The notes under the pieces: model-generated
Told to the model about the DNA's origin: nothing
Database searches by the model: none
Seen by the model: only the letters and a program-made list of their open reading frames with translations
Assembly: GCA_017559045.1 (NCBI GenBank)
Contig: JAFYTB010000054.1
Location: forward strand, 1 to 21,925
From: Eggerthellaceae bacterium
GTDB lineage: Bacteria > Actinomycetota > Coriobacteriia > Coriobacteriales > Eggerthellaceae
Length of the DNA: 21,925 nucleotides
Direction of reading: 5' to 3'
In this document: one piece after another, positions 8,943-16,271 of the stretch
How the letters are laid out: each line of letters starts with the position of its first letter
Position numbering within the stretch: position 1 is the stretch's first letter
Position numbers and translations under genes: made by a program

Positions 8943-10829
8943 GTGCTGAAAACCGACTTGTGGCCACAACTTGAGCCTCTGCTCGCGCGCATTGAAAGAC
9001 CGGCGCGATATTTGAATAGAGAATGGGGATGCGTCTACAAGGAGGATGCGGACTTCTCGTTTTGCATGGTGTATCCGGATACGTATGAGCTTGGTCAGGC
9101 TAATCAGGCGATTCGTATCCTTGTGAACAGAGTGAACGCTGTGCCCGGAATGGTGGCAGAGCGTGCGTTCCTTCCTGCCGTCGACCTCATTTCGCTGATG
9201 CGTGAAGAGGGTTTGCCGCTGTTCTCCATCGAGAGCTGTGCGCCGCTTTCCGAGTTCGATGCAATTGGCATTACGCTGCCGCATGAGCTGGCTGCAACCA
9301 ATGTGCTCGAGGTGCTTGATCTTGCGGGCATTCCTCTTCGTACTGTTGATCGTGGTGAAGATTGCCCCATCATCCTTGCGGGTGGTCCGTGTGCGTTCAA
9401 TCCTGAGCCGTACGCTCCCTTCTTTGATGCCGTGACCATCGGCGAAGGCGAAGAGGCGCTTCCTGAGGCGCTTGAGCTGATTGCCCGCATGAGGGCGGAG
9501 GGTGCTTTGCGAAAGGACATTCTTCGCGCTCTTGCCGATGTCTCCGGCACCTATGTTCCTTCGCTTTATCGCTGGCGTACCGAAGAGGAAGCCCAGGCTG
9601 CTGGTTCGTGGGCCGAGCCCGTGGTTGAGGGCGTTCCCGAGCTTGTGGTCAAGCGAGTCTTCGAGGGCTTTGCCGAGAGCAACGCATGGGAGCCGTCCAT
9701 CGTTCCCTATACGGAGGTTGTGCACGATCGTCTGAACGTCGAGATTTTGCGCGGCTGCGCACGTGGCTGCCGTTTCTGCCAGGCTGGCATGATGTATCGA
9801 CCCGTTCGTGAGCGTAGCGCCGAGAACGTGGTGAATGCTGTATTGCGCGGACTGAGCGAAACGGGCTACGACGAGACGAGCCTCACTTCGCTTTCGTCCA
9901 CCGATCATTCTCAGATTTCGCAGATTCTTACCAACCTCAATTCGGCATGCGCGGGAAAGGGCATTCGCGTTTCCATTCCGTCTCAGCGACTTGACTCCTT
10001 TGGCGTCGAGATGGCTGGTTTGGTTGCTGGTCAGAAGAAGGGCGGCCTCACCTTTGCTCCTGAGGCTGGAACGCAGCGACTGCGCGATGTCATTAACAAG
10101 AACGTCACCGAAGACGATCTGTTTAGCGCTATTGACGCTGCTTTCTCTGCGGGTTGGCGCCGCTGCAAGCTGTACTTCATGATTGGCTTGCCCACTGAGA
10201 CTGATGACGACATCAAGGGAATCGCCTCTCTTGCTCAGCGTGCCTACGAGCGTGCAAAGGCTAACGTCCCCGATGATCAGCGTGGCAGCATTCAGATGAG
10301 TATCTCTTGTTCGGTGTTCGTTCCGAAGTCGCAGACTCCGTTCCAGTGGGATGGTCAGATTTCTCCCGAAGAAACCATGCGTCGCGTCCGTCTGCTGCGC
10401 AACAGCGTGAAGTATCGCGCTATCAGCGTGAACTACCACGATCCCAAGACGAGCTTCGTCGAGGCCGTTATGAGCCGCGGTGGTCGTGAGGTTGCTGACT
10501 GGGTCGAGTCCGCTTGGCGTCGAGGCGCTCGCTTCGATGCATGGACGGAGCTCTTCAACCAGCAGGCTTGGCTCGATGCTGCTGAGGAGCTTGGGCTTGT
10601 TCCTGAGAAGGTTGCTCAGGCTGTGTACGACACGTCATACGTGCTGCCTTGGTCTCATATTTCGGCTGGCGTTTCCACGCGCTATCTTGCGCTCGAGCGT
10701 CGTCGCGCCGGCGAAGGCGTTATCACGGGTGATTGTACGTTTGGAAAGTGCACGGGCTGCGGTGTCTGCCAGGCTGTGGGCGTCGATAATCAGCTCATGG
10801 AATCTCGTGCGAAGGAGGAGGTGCGATAA
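8943..10829 (+). CDS. B12-binding-type radical SAM protein (TIGR03960-like)
   Basis: The 628-residue product resembles the TIGR03960 family: an N-terminal cobalamin-binding-like domain (about residues 20-200) followed by a radical SAM domain. The SAM/[4Fe-4S] motif C272-x3-C276-x2-C279 (GCARGCRFCQAG) is intact. Near the C-terminus a second group, C598-x4-C603-x2-C606-x2-C609, could bind another metal centre. The GTG at 8943 is preferred because GGGAGGGCGA precedes it; a TTG 36 bases upstream has no comparable site. The reaction is not established to my knowledge. Family members are usually paired with a DUF2344 protein, as here, where the stop overlaps the next ATG. Confidence 0.88.
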   Translation: MLKTDLWPQLEPLLARIERPARYLNREWGCVYKEDADFSFCMVYPDTYELGQANQAIRILVNRVNAVPGMVAERAFLPAVDLISLMREEGLPLFSIESCAPLSEFDAIGITLPHELAATNVLEVLDLAGIPLRTVDRGEDCPIILAGGPCAFNPEPYAPFFDAVTIGEGEEALPEALELIARMRAEGALRKDILRALADVSGTYVPSLYRWRTEEEAQAAGSWAEPVVEGVPELVVKRVFEGFAESNAWEPSIVPYTEVVHDRLNVEILRGCARGCRFCQAGMMYRPVRERSAENVVNAVLRGLSETGYDETSLTSLSSTDHSQISQILTNLNSACAGKGIRVSIPSQRLDSFGVEMAGLVAGQKKGGLTFAPEAGTQRLRDVINKNVTEDDLFSAIDAAFSAGWRRCKLYFMIGLPTETDDDIKGIASLAQRAYERAKANVPDDQRGSIQMSISCSVFVPKSQTPFQWDGQISPEETMRRVRLLRNSVKYRAISVNYHDPKTSFVEAVMSRGGREVADWVESAWRRGARFDAWTELFNQQAWLDAAEELGLVPEKVAQAVYDTSYVLPWSHISAGVSTRYLALERRRAGEGVITGDCTFGKCTGCGVCQAVGVDNQLMESRAKEEVR

Positions 10830-11497
10830 TGGCTGATCCCCGTTTGTTCCGCCTTAGGGTGGTTTTCGTGAAGCAGGGTCGTTTGGCCATGCTCTCTCAT
10901 CTCGAGCTCTGTCGCGCGCTGGAGCGCGCTGTGCGACGTGCAGGATTGCCGTATGCGGTTAGCCAGGGCTTTTCTCCGCACATGCGCATTGCCTTCGGCG
11001 CCGCTCTGCCTGTCGGCGTTGGTGGAACGCATGAATTCTTCGACCTCTTCCTCGAGAACTACGTTGCACCCGACAAGTGCTTTGATGCTCTTAAGGCGGC
11101 GAGCGCTCCCGATCTTATGGTCCAGAGCTGTTCGTACGTCGGCCATTCGGCGCCTGCTGCATCGGTAGCGTTTCCTGTGTGCACTTACCGCGTCGAGCTT
11201 TCTGCTGTTCCTTCTTGTTTCGTGACGCCTGAAGAAGTTACGGTGACGCGTAAGAAGAAGGAAAAGATTCTTTCGGTTGCAGAGTTCCTGGTTGAGCCGG
11301 TTCGCTTTGATGAAGAGACTCCCAGTGTTGCCTTCTTTGCGCTTGAGGCAAAACCGGAGGGTAGCTTGAGACCCGATGTGTTCATCAAGTCCTGCATTGA
11401 GGCAACGGTTGCCTCGGAGGGTGCTCCCGCTGATCTTCATGTGCTTACTCTTACGCGCATTGGACAGAGGTCTCTTTCGGGGGAGGAACTTGCTTAA
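10829..11497 (+). CDS. Radical SAM-associated DUF2344 / TIGR03936 protein
   Basis: This 222-residue protein opens with RLRVVFVKQGRLAMLSHLEL and continues with SQGFSPHMRIAFGAALPVGV, both characteristic of the DUF2344/TIGR03936 family. In many bacteria the domain is encoded next to, or fused with, the TIGR03960 radical SAM protein; here the two genes overlap by one base (TAATG) with GGAGGAGGTG upstream. Its own activity is unknown; it may bind the RNA or protein substrate of the radical SAM enzyme. In many relatives this pair is followed by RNase E/G and ribosomal protein L21, but here the operon ends and a tRNA gene follows. Confidence 0.88.
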   Translation: MADPRLFRLRVVFVKQGRLAMLSHLELCRALERAVRRAGLPYAVSQGFSPHMRIAFGAALPVGVGGTHEFFDLFLENYVAPDKCFDALKAASAPDLMVQSCSYVGHSAPAASVAFPVCTYRVELSAVPSCFVTPEEVTVTRKKKEKILSVAEFLVEPVRFDEETPSVAFFALEAKPEGSLRPDVFIKSCIEATVASEGAPADLHVLTLTRIGQRSLSGEELA

Positions 11498-11501
11498 AAA
11501 A

Positions 11502-11533
11502 TTGCAAGATTTTCTTCAAAAAGGTTCTTGCAA
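11502..11533. repeat. Inverted repeat TTGCAAGA / TCTTGCAA upstream of tRNA-Asp
   Basis: An 8-bp perfect inverted repeat (11502-11509 and 11526-11533) is separated by 16 bases and lies just after the DUF2344 stop codon. The right arm contains the -35 hexamer proposed for the tRNA promoter. It could be a weak terminator stem (no clean T-run follows) or an operator, or it could be chance in an AT-rich gap. Confidence 0.4.
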
Positions 11534-11556
11534 GAAATTTGACTAGTGTGTATACT
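11528..11556 (+). promoter_or_regulatory. Promoter of tRNA-Asp
   Basis: TTGCAA (11528-11533) and TATACT (11551-11556) are separated by exactly 17 bases. The -10 lies about 19 bases before the mature tRNA 5' end. The -10 region sits in the small palindrome CTAGT-N6-ACTAG. This is the best-looking housekeeping promoter in the window. Confidence 0.72.
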
Positions 11557-11574
11557 AGACAAGCTGCAAAACAC

Positions 11575-11651
<77 letters not shown>

Positions 11652-11663
11652 TTTTGAATTTCG

Positions 11664-11692
11664 AGGTCAGCCCAAGCGGCTGGCCTTTTTTA
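11664..11692 (+). terminator. Rho-independent terminator after tRNA-Asp
   Basis: The stem GGTCAGCC (11665-11672) pairs with GGCTGGCC (11678-11685) with one T-G wobble and a 5-base loop, followed by TTTTTT. It begins 13 bases after the tRNA 3' end. Confidence 0.9.
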
Positions 11693-11827
11693 TTTCCTCG
11701 GGGGTAGGGGAGTCGCTGCTTTCCTCGCGATTTGCTGGGTGGTTGTTGCGTATCTTTGGGAGTATCATTGGGTCGTCGTATGGATGCGGCTCAGAGAATT
11801 CGGCCGCCTGTCTTGAGGAGAACGCCC

Positions 11828-12238
11828 ATGGCTGTTATGTCGAAGGAAGTTCAGGATCTGCTCACCAACGTTAAGGGCATCGCTTTTGCTACGGCTAATG
11901 CCGACGGCCAGCCCAACTGCTGTGTTGTTGGCATGAAGAAGGTCGTCGATGCCGAGACCGTCTATCTGTCCGATCAGTTCTTCAACAAGACGCTTGCCAA
12001 TGTGAAGGAGAACCAGAAGGTTTCCCTTATGTTCTGGGAGGGTCATGACGCTTTCCAGATCTACGGCACTGCCCGCTATGTCAACGAGGGGGAAGAGTTC
12101 GCCTCTCAGAAGGAATGGGTTGACGCCCTGTTTGCTCAGATGGGTATGCCCATTAAGGCAAAGGGCGGTATCTACGTTCATGTCGATGCTGTCTACAACA
12201 CCGCCGCCGGTCCGAACGCCGGTGCCCAGATCGCATAA
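11828..12238 (+). CDS. Pyridoxamine 5'-phosphate oxidase-fold protein
   Basis: This 136-residue protein matches the small split-barrel, FMN-binding PNPOx-like family. It opens with a helix (SKEVQDLLTNVKG), then AFATANADGQPNCCVVG, a VYLSDQFFNKTLANVKEN stretch, and VSLMFWEG. These correspond to the strands and flavin-contact region typical of general-stress FMN proteins. It is too short and divergent to be pyridoxamine phosphate oxidase itself, so the substrate is unknown. The ATG at 11828 is chosen because GAGGAG lies 7 bases upstream; frames opening earlier overlap the tRNA terminator region. It is a single-gene unit bounded by terminators on both sides. Confidence 0.85.
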   Translation: MAVMSKEVQDLLTNVKGIAFATANADGQPNCCVVGMKKVVDAETVYLSDQFFNKTLANVKENQKVSLMFWEGHDAFQIYGTARYVNEGEEFASQKEWVDALFAQMGMPIKAKGGIYVHVDAVYNTAAGPNAGAQIA

Positions 12239-12263
12239 AGTCTGGTCTGATATTTGCTTATTG

Positions 12264-12289
12264 AAGGGTCGTCTTAGGGCGGCCCTTTT
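12264..12289 (+). terminator. Rho-independent terminator after the PNPOx-like gene
   Basis: The stem AAGGGTCGTC (12264-12273) pairs with GGCGGCCCTT (12278-12287) with two G-T wobbles around the loop TTAG, followed by a short T-run. Confidence 0.85.
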
Positions 12290-12353
12290 CTCTGTCTTGC
12301 TATTTGTCCTTAATGCAGGGATTCTTTTCTGGTAATTGGGCATTTGCGAGCGG

Positions 12354-12359
12354 TATAAT
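12354..12359 (+). promoter_or_regulatory. Candidate -10 element for the HAD-family gene
   Basis: A consensus TATAAT stands 45 bases before the TTG start at 12404. The best -35 at suitable distance is only TGGTAA (12330-12335, 18-base spacer), so the promoter is plausible but incomplete. Confidence 0.4.
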
Positions 12360-12403
12360 CAACAATTCGTGTGTGAACTAAGATGAGATTGAGGATCGGG
12401 TAG

Positions 12404-13138
12404 TTGAACGCCTCTGAAATTGAGCTTGAAAAGCTCCGCTCGCATATTCAGCCTGATGAGGATGGTAAGGTCCATCTGGCTGTATTTGATTTTGACGGAA
12501 CCTGCATTCGTGGCAATTCGCCTGTGGTGCTCGTTCGCTACCTTGCATTCCGCGGCCTGATTGCGCTTGGTCCTGTTCTGCGCTTAATCGGATGGGCTGC
12601 TCGCTACAAGTTCCATCTTTCCCAGGAAGAGGCCTTTGCTCGTCAGCAGGTATTCACCGCATTTCGTGGAAAGCCGAAGGATGAGGTCGACCAGTTCCTT
12701 CGTAAGTTCTGCGAGGAGCGTATTCTCCCGCGTTTTCGTCCCGAGGCTCATGAGGCTATGCTTGCTCATATTGAGGCGGGCCATGCTGTCATGTGCGTTT
12801 CAGCAACGTTTGAACCCATCATGAAGCGTGTGATGGAGAGCCAGCCTATCCAGTATCAGGTTTCCACGCGTATGCAGGTCGATAACGATGGCCGTTATAC
12901 CAATCAGGTTGAGGGACTGCCGGTCGAGGGCGCTGAGAAGGTCAACGCGCTCAAGCGCTTGGCTGACGATGCGTTTGGCGAGGGCAATTGGGTTTTTGAT
13001 TGGGCCTATGCAGATCATTATTCCGATTACGAGCTGCTTTCCAAGGCGAACAATCCGTACGCCGTATGCCCCAAGCCGACTCTTGCCCGTATGGCGAAAG
13101 AAGAGGGCTGGCCTATTCTCGAGTGGCGCGAGCCCTAA
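12404..13138 (+). CDS. HAD-IB family phosphatase-like hydrolase
   Basis: This 244-residue protein of the haloacid dehalogenase superfamily, subfamily IB (SerB-like), should hydrolyse a phosphate ester through an aspartyl-phosphate. Motif I is FDFDGT with the nucleophile Asp29 and acid/base Asp31. Motif II is the Ser/Thr region SATFEP, the lysine is in GAEKVNALKRL, and motif III is DHYSDYELL. A helical cap follows motif I, as in the HAD-IB proteins related to phosphoserine phosphatase. The start is TTG at 12404 with GAGGATCGGG upstream; I see no better in-frame ATG. The substrate is unknown and no neighbouring gene suggests one. Confidence 0.87.
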   Translation: MNASEIELEKLRSHIQPDEDGKVHLAVFDFDGTCIRGNSPVVLVRYLAFRGLIALGPVLRLIGWAARYKFHLSQEEAFARQQVFTAFRGKPKDEVDQFLRKFCEERILPRFRPEAHEAMLAHIEAGHAVMCVSATFEPIMKRVMESQPIQYQVSTRMQVDNDGRYTNQVEGLPVEGAEKVNALKRLADDAFGEGNWVFDWAYADHYSDYELLSKANNPYAVCPKPTLARMAKEEGWPILEWREP

Positions 13139-13156
13139 GAATTGCTTCGCATCTGT

Positions 13157-13205
13157 ATAGCGCGATCACGCTATTTAATGTTTCCTAAGCGATAACATTT
13201 TTGTC
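13157..13205 (+). terminator. Two small stem-loops after the HAD gene, possible weak terminator
   Basis: ATAGCG-N6-CGCTAT (13157-13174) and AATGTT-N11-AACATT (13177-13199) lie in tandem, the second followed by a short T-rich run. Both stems are only 6 bp, so termination is possible but weak. Confidence 0.35.
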
Positions 13206-13287
13206 GGGAAGATGTGTTTGACTCGTTCGAAGCATCTTTCGTGGGCTAAAATAAATTCAATACACAGGAGCGGACTGACTGTCTGCG

Positions 13288-13310
13288 AGGCACCTTGCGT
13301 GCCTGTTTTC
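13288..13310 (+). promoter_or_regulatory. Leader hairpin before the pseudo-AAA+ operon
   Basis: AGGCAC pairs with GTGCCT around the loop CTTGC (13288-13304), followed by GTTTTC, just 20 bases before the ATG at 13330. A TAAAAT (13247-13252) about 80 bases before the gene may be the -10. The hairpin could act as an attenuator or simply shape the 5' UTR. Confidence 0.35.
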
Positions 13311-13329
13311 AATTAGGGGAGGTGTCGCC

Positions 13330-14874
13330 ATGTTGGATAGCTTCGATCCCAGCACTCCGAGCCATAACGACAATAGAGAGAATTCCACGGCTGATTACCT
13401 GCAGCGCGCCGTTGCCGCAAGCGCTGCGGGCGATGCGGTTCTTAGCATGCATTTGTACCTTGCAGCCTTCGAAGAGGCTGCAGCTTGCTCCGATATTCCT
13501 TCGGAAGATGCGATGCGCGGTCTTAAGCAGGCTTGGGCTCTTGCCTGCCAGCATAAGGAAAGAGCTCTTGCGGAATACATCTTCGAAAAGATGGAGCCCA
13601 TGCTTTCCCAGGCTGAGCTTGATGCGTGTGTTTCTCAGCTTCAGGGCTTGGCGCTTGATCGTTTGGAGCAGTTCGGTGTTTCCCGTCAGGACATTGAGGA
13701 TATGACCGAGATGATCTCTCGCGACCTCATGGCCATGGGCGTCGATGCTGATGTAAGCGTGGGTGTTCAGGCCTTGCCTCTTCCGGCTTTCATCAAGCAG
13801 CCTGAGGCATCTTGTTGTAGCGACTGCGGTGGCGATAACGGTTCGTGCGATACTCCCGCTCAGGCTGCTCCCATTCCGGAGACAGCGGATCAGTTCCTTG
13901 CTAAAGCGGCTGAGGAGCTTGCTGCGAAGTTCGCTGATACCCAGGCACCTAAACTCGATTACAGCACGCTTGCCGGTTACGATTCGGTTATCGCCGTCAT
14001 GCGCGACTATGGCATTGGCCTTGAGGATGATCCCGACTTCCAGAAGCTGGTGAGCCTGCTCAACACCCGTCATGGCGTTGACGGCATGCCTCCTATTGAC
14101 TCGCTTCTGTTCCGATCTCCTGCGCGTGAGGATGCTAATCGTTTCGTTGCTGCTACGGTAGGCGAGCTCAATCGTCCGGCTATGCGCATGCATATGGAAG
14201 AGAATCTTCAGGGTCTTCCCATGCTGTGCGTGACCACGCAGTCGGACACTATGCCTAAGAGCCGAAATCTGCGCGACGCGTTTGCTGATGGCGGCGTTCT
14301 GGTTTTGGAGAACATCGATACGTGGACCGCTCCGTTTGCCGACGTTCCTGAAGAGCAGGGTAAGGGCGGTCTTCTGGCTGCGCAGATTAGCCGTGGTGCA
14401 CGTGAGGCTATCAATCTTATTCGTGCTGCGGTTGATAACATCGACGTTATCGTTATTGCAACTGCTGCTACCGGTGCGCCCATCGACGATTATTTTCTTG
14501 ACCTGCTCGAGCCTCTTTCGCTCATCGATATTGACTATCCCACGCCGGAAGAGCGCTATGACATTTGGATGGATATCGCCCGCGAGCATCCTTCCATTCG
14601 CAGCGTGAACCGCGCTGACTTGGTTCGACTTTCCGCCAATATGCCTCGCTACGACATCTACATGGCTACGCGCGAGGCGATCGAGGAGGCTTACAAGATC
14701 GGTCTGGTGACGCGCCATTACAAGCCCGTTACCCGCGACAACATCTTCGATAAGCTTGCCGCCTATCAGCCGCTCGAGTCGTCGGAATATCGTGAACTTG
14801 AGGAGTCGGTGATTCGTGACTTCCGTCGCGAGCTCGCCGATCTCGATGACCTTCTGCGCAATAACGGCGCTTAA
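13330..14874 (+). CDS. Degenerate AAA+-like protein with cysteine cluster, function unknown
   Basis: I do not recognise this 514-residue protein as a named family. Residues about 20-130 are helical and repeat-like. A cysteine patch follows (Cys162, Cys163, Cys166, Cys173, in CCSDCGGDNGSC) that could bind metal. The second half follows the order of an AAA+ module, but each key site is altered. The Walker A position (about 256-280) reads LLFRSPAREDAN with no GKT/S. The Walker B-like strand is VLVLENID (323-330) with Glu-Asn for Asp-Glu. The sensor-1 strand VIVIATAATG lacks the Asn, and the second region of homology lacks the Arg. The end resembles the small helical lid. ATP hydrolysis is therefore unlikely. 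AGGGGAGGTG precedes the ATG. An Rrf2 regulator gene follows 35 bases later. Confidence 0.8.
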   Translation: MLDSFDPSTPSHNDNRENSTADYLQRAVAASAAGDAVLSMHLYLAAFEEAAACSDIPSEDAMRGLKQAWALACQHKERALAEYIFEKMEPMLSQAELDACVSQLQGLALDRLEQFGVSRQDIEDMTEMISRDLMAMGVDADVSVGVQALPLPAFIKQPEASCCSDCGGDNGSCDTPAQAAPIPETADQFLAKAAEELAAKFADTQAPKLDYSTLAGYDSVIAVMRDYGIGLEDDPDFQKLVSLLNTRHGVDGMPPIDSLLFRSPAREDANRFVAATVGELNRPAMRMHMEENLQGLPMLCVTTQSDTMPKSRNLRDAFADGGVLVLENIDTWTAPFADVPEEQGKGGLLAAQISRGAREAINLIRAAVDNIDVIVIATAATGAPIDDYFLDLLEPLSLIDIDYPTPEERYDIWMDIAREHPSIRSVNRADLVRLSANMPRYDIYMATREAIEEAYKIGLVTRHYKPVTRDNIFDKLAAYQPLESSEYRELEESVIRDFRRELADLDDLLRNNGA

Positions 14875-14909
14875 GCCAACCTGCTCTACGCTCTCGGAAA
14901 GGAAACGCT

Positions 14910-15377
14910 TTGGATATCACGCGTCGCAGCGATTACGCATGCCGCATCCTTCGCGCTCTGTGCACTCATGAAGGCGAGTTTCGCTCTGTTGCCGAAATCG
15001 CCCAGGAAGAAGACATTCCGTACTCCTTCGCTCGAAGCATTCAGCATGACTTGGTGAAGGCCGGTCTTCTGCGCACCGAGCGAGGTGTGCATGGTGGTGT
15101 GACCATGGCTGTCAATTGCGCCGATGTCACGCTTCTTGATGTCATGAAGGTGGTTCAGGGTAAGGTTGGCATTGCCCCTTGTTCTCAGGACCCCCAGTAT
15201 TGTCAGAAGTCTGCGGGTTGCGTCTACCACAGCGTGTGGTGTCAGGCTGACGCCATACTTGCAAACTACTTTGCCTCCATTACGCTTGCTGATCTGTTCC
15301 GTTCTATGAATGGCGGGGTGGAGTGTCCTCAGCTTACGGCTCGTGAGGCGGGGGAGGCTTGTGGCGAAGAAGCCTGA
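14910..15377 (+). CDS. Rrf2-family regulator, IscR-like iron-sulfur sensor
   Basis: This 155-residue winged-helix regulator carries the Rrf2 opening (ITRRSDYACRILRAL), a recognition helix region (SFARSIQHDLVKAGLL) and the wing GVHGG. Three cysteines at 91, 98 and 104 correspond closely to the IscR [2Fe-2S] ligands at 92, 98 and 104, so cluster binding and redox, NO or iron sensing are likely. The start is TTG at 14910, with GGAAAGGAAA upstream; no ATG start fits. It lies between the degenerate AAA+ gene and the glycosylase gene, and overlaps the latter by 17 bases. It may control its own operon. Its target cannot be read from the sequence. Confidence 0.88.
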   Translation: MDITRRSDYACRILRALCTHEGEFRSVAEIAQEEDIPYSFARSIQHDLVKAGLLRTERGVHGGVTMAVNCADVTLLDVMKVVQGKVGIAPCSQDPQYCQKSAGCVYHSVWCQADAILANYFASITLADLFRSMNGGVECPQLTAREAGEACGEEA

Positions 15378-16248
15378 TTGCTGGCCTGAAGACGTTGTTG
15401 ACCGCGAGTCGTTCATCCAGCTTGTTTGGGAGCACGGCGATGCTCTCTATCGAGATCTCCCGTGGAGGGGGATTGACGATCCTTATGCTGTCCTTGTTTC
15501 CGAGATCATGTTGCAGCAGACGCAGGTGGCGCGTGTAGAGCGATTTTGGACCCGATTCCTGTCATCGTTTCCCACGATCGATGCGCTTGCTTCCGCTTCG
15601 ACTTCCGATGTGCTTGAGCATTGGCAGGGCCTCGGCTACAACCGTCGTGCCCTCGCTTTGAAACGAGCGGCTGACATCTGCTCTTCGGAGTGCGCGGGCC
15701 AGCTTCCGTCGGATTACGATGGCCTGATCGCACTACCTGGTGTTGGACCTGCGACCGCTGCCGGCGTTATGGCATTTGCCTACAGAAAGCCTGCCGTTTA
15801 CATCGAGACCAATGTTCGCTCGGTGTTCATTCACCACCTGTTTCCTGGTGAAGACAAGGTCTCCGACAAGATACTTGCTCCTTGTGTTGAAGCCTGCTGT
15901 CCTCCTGAGGGTGAGGTGCTTGGTCGCGATGTTCGGGCGTGGTATTATGCCTTGCTTGACTACGGCTCGCATTTGAAGTCGACGGGGGAGAATCCTTCGC
16001 GAAAGAGCGCTCACTATGCGCGTCAGTCCACGTTTGAGGGGTCGAGACGCCAGAAGCGTGCGTGGATTGTTCGACGTGTTTTGGCTGATCCTGATGGGGT
16101 CGAACGTAAGGTGGTTATGGCTGAGCTTTCAGCCTATGAGCTTTCGTGCGGCAGGGATGCGGTCGATGATGCGCTGTTTGCATCTATCGTCAAAGACCTG
16201 ATCAACGAGGGGTTTTTTAGAAATGTGGGAAGCTTGTTGCTTCCTTAA
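15361..16248 (+). CDS. MutY/endonuclease III-like HhH-GPD glycosylase without Fe-S motif
   Basis: This 295-residue protein has the DNA glycosylase HhH-GPD fold. SEIMLQQTQ carries Glu48, equivalent to the MutY catalytic Glu37. The helix-hairpin-helix is LPGVGPATA. At the catalytic Asp138 position of MutY the sequence is YIETNVRSVF, with Glu149. The four-cysteine [4Fe-4S] loop is absent: after ALLDYGSHLKS the chain goes on with polar residues and no cysteine. No MutT-like C-terminal domain is seen; the end looks like a short winged-helix segment. It is usually annotated as A/G-specific adenine glycosylase, but specificity is uncertain. GTG at 15361 is chosen by GGGGAGG just upstream, although spacing is short (3 bases). 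Confidence 0.85.
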   Translation: MAKKPDCWPEDVVDRESFIQLVWEHGDALYRDLPWRGIDDPYAVLVSEIMLQQTQVARVERFWTRFLSSFPTIDALASASTSDVLEHWQGLGYNRRALALKRAADICSSECAGQLPSDYDGLIALPGVGPATAAGVMAFAYRKPAVYIETNVRSVFIHHLFPGEDKVSDKILAPCVEACCPPEGEVLGRDVRAWYYALLDYGSHLKSTGENPSRKSAHYARQSTFEGSRRQKRAWIVRRVLADPDGVERKVVMAELSAYELSCGRDAVDDALFASIVKDLINEGFFRNVGSLLLP

Positions 16249-16271
16249 CTATGGTTAATGAGGGGTATATC

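Noticed and set aside
16251..16271. ATG at 16251 as the start of mntP
   Set aside because: It lacks a good ribosome site, adds seven residues not typical of MntP, and the GTG at 16272 has AGGGG at the right distance.
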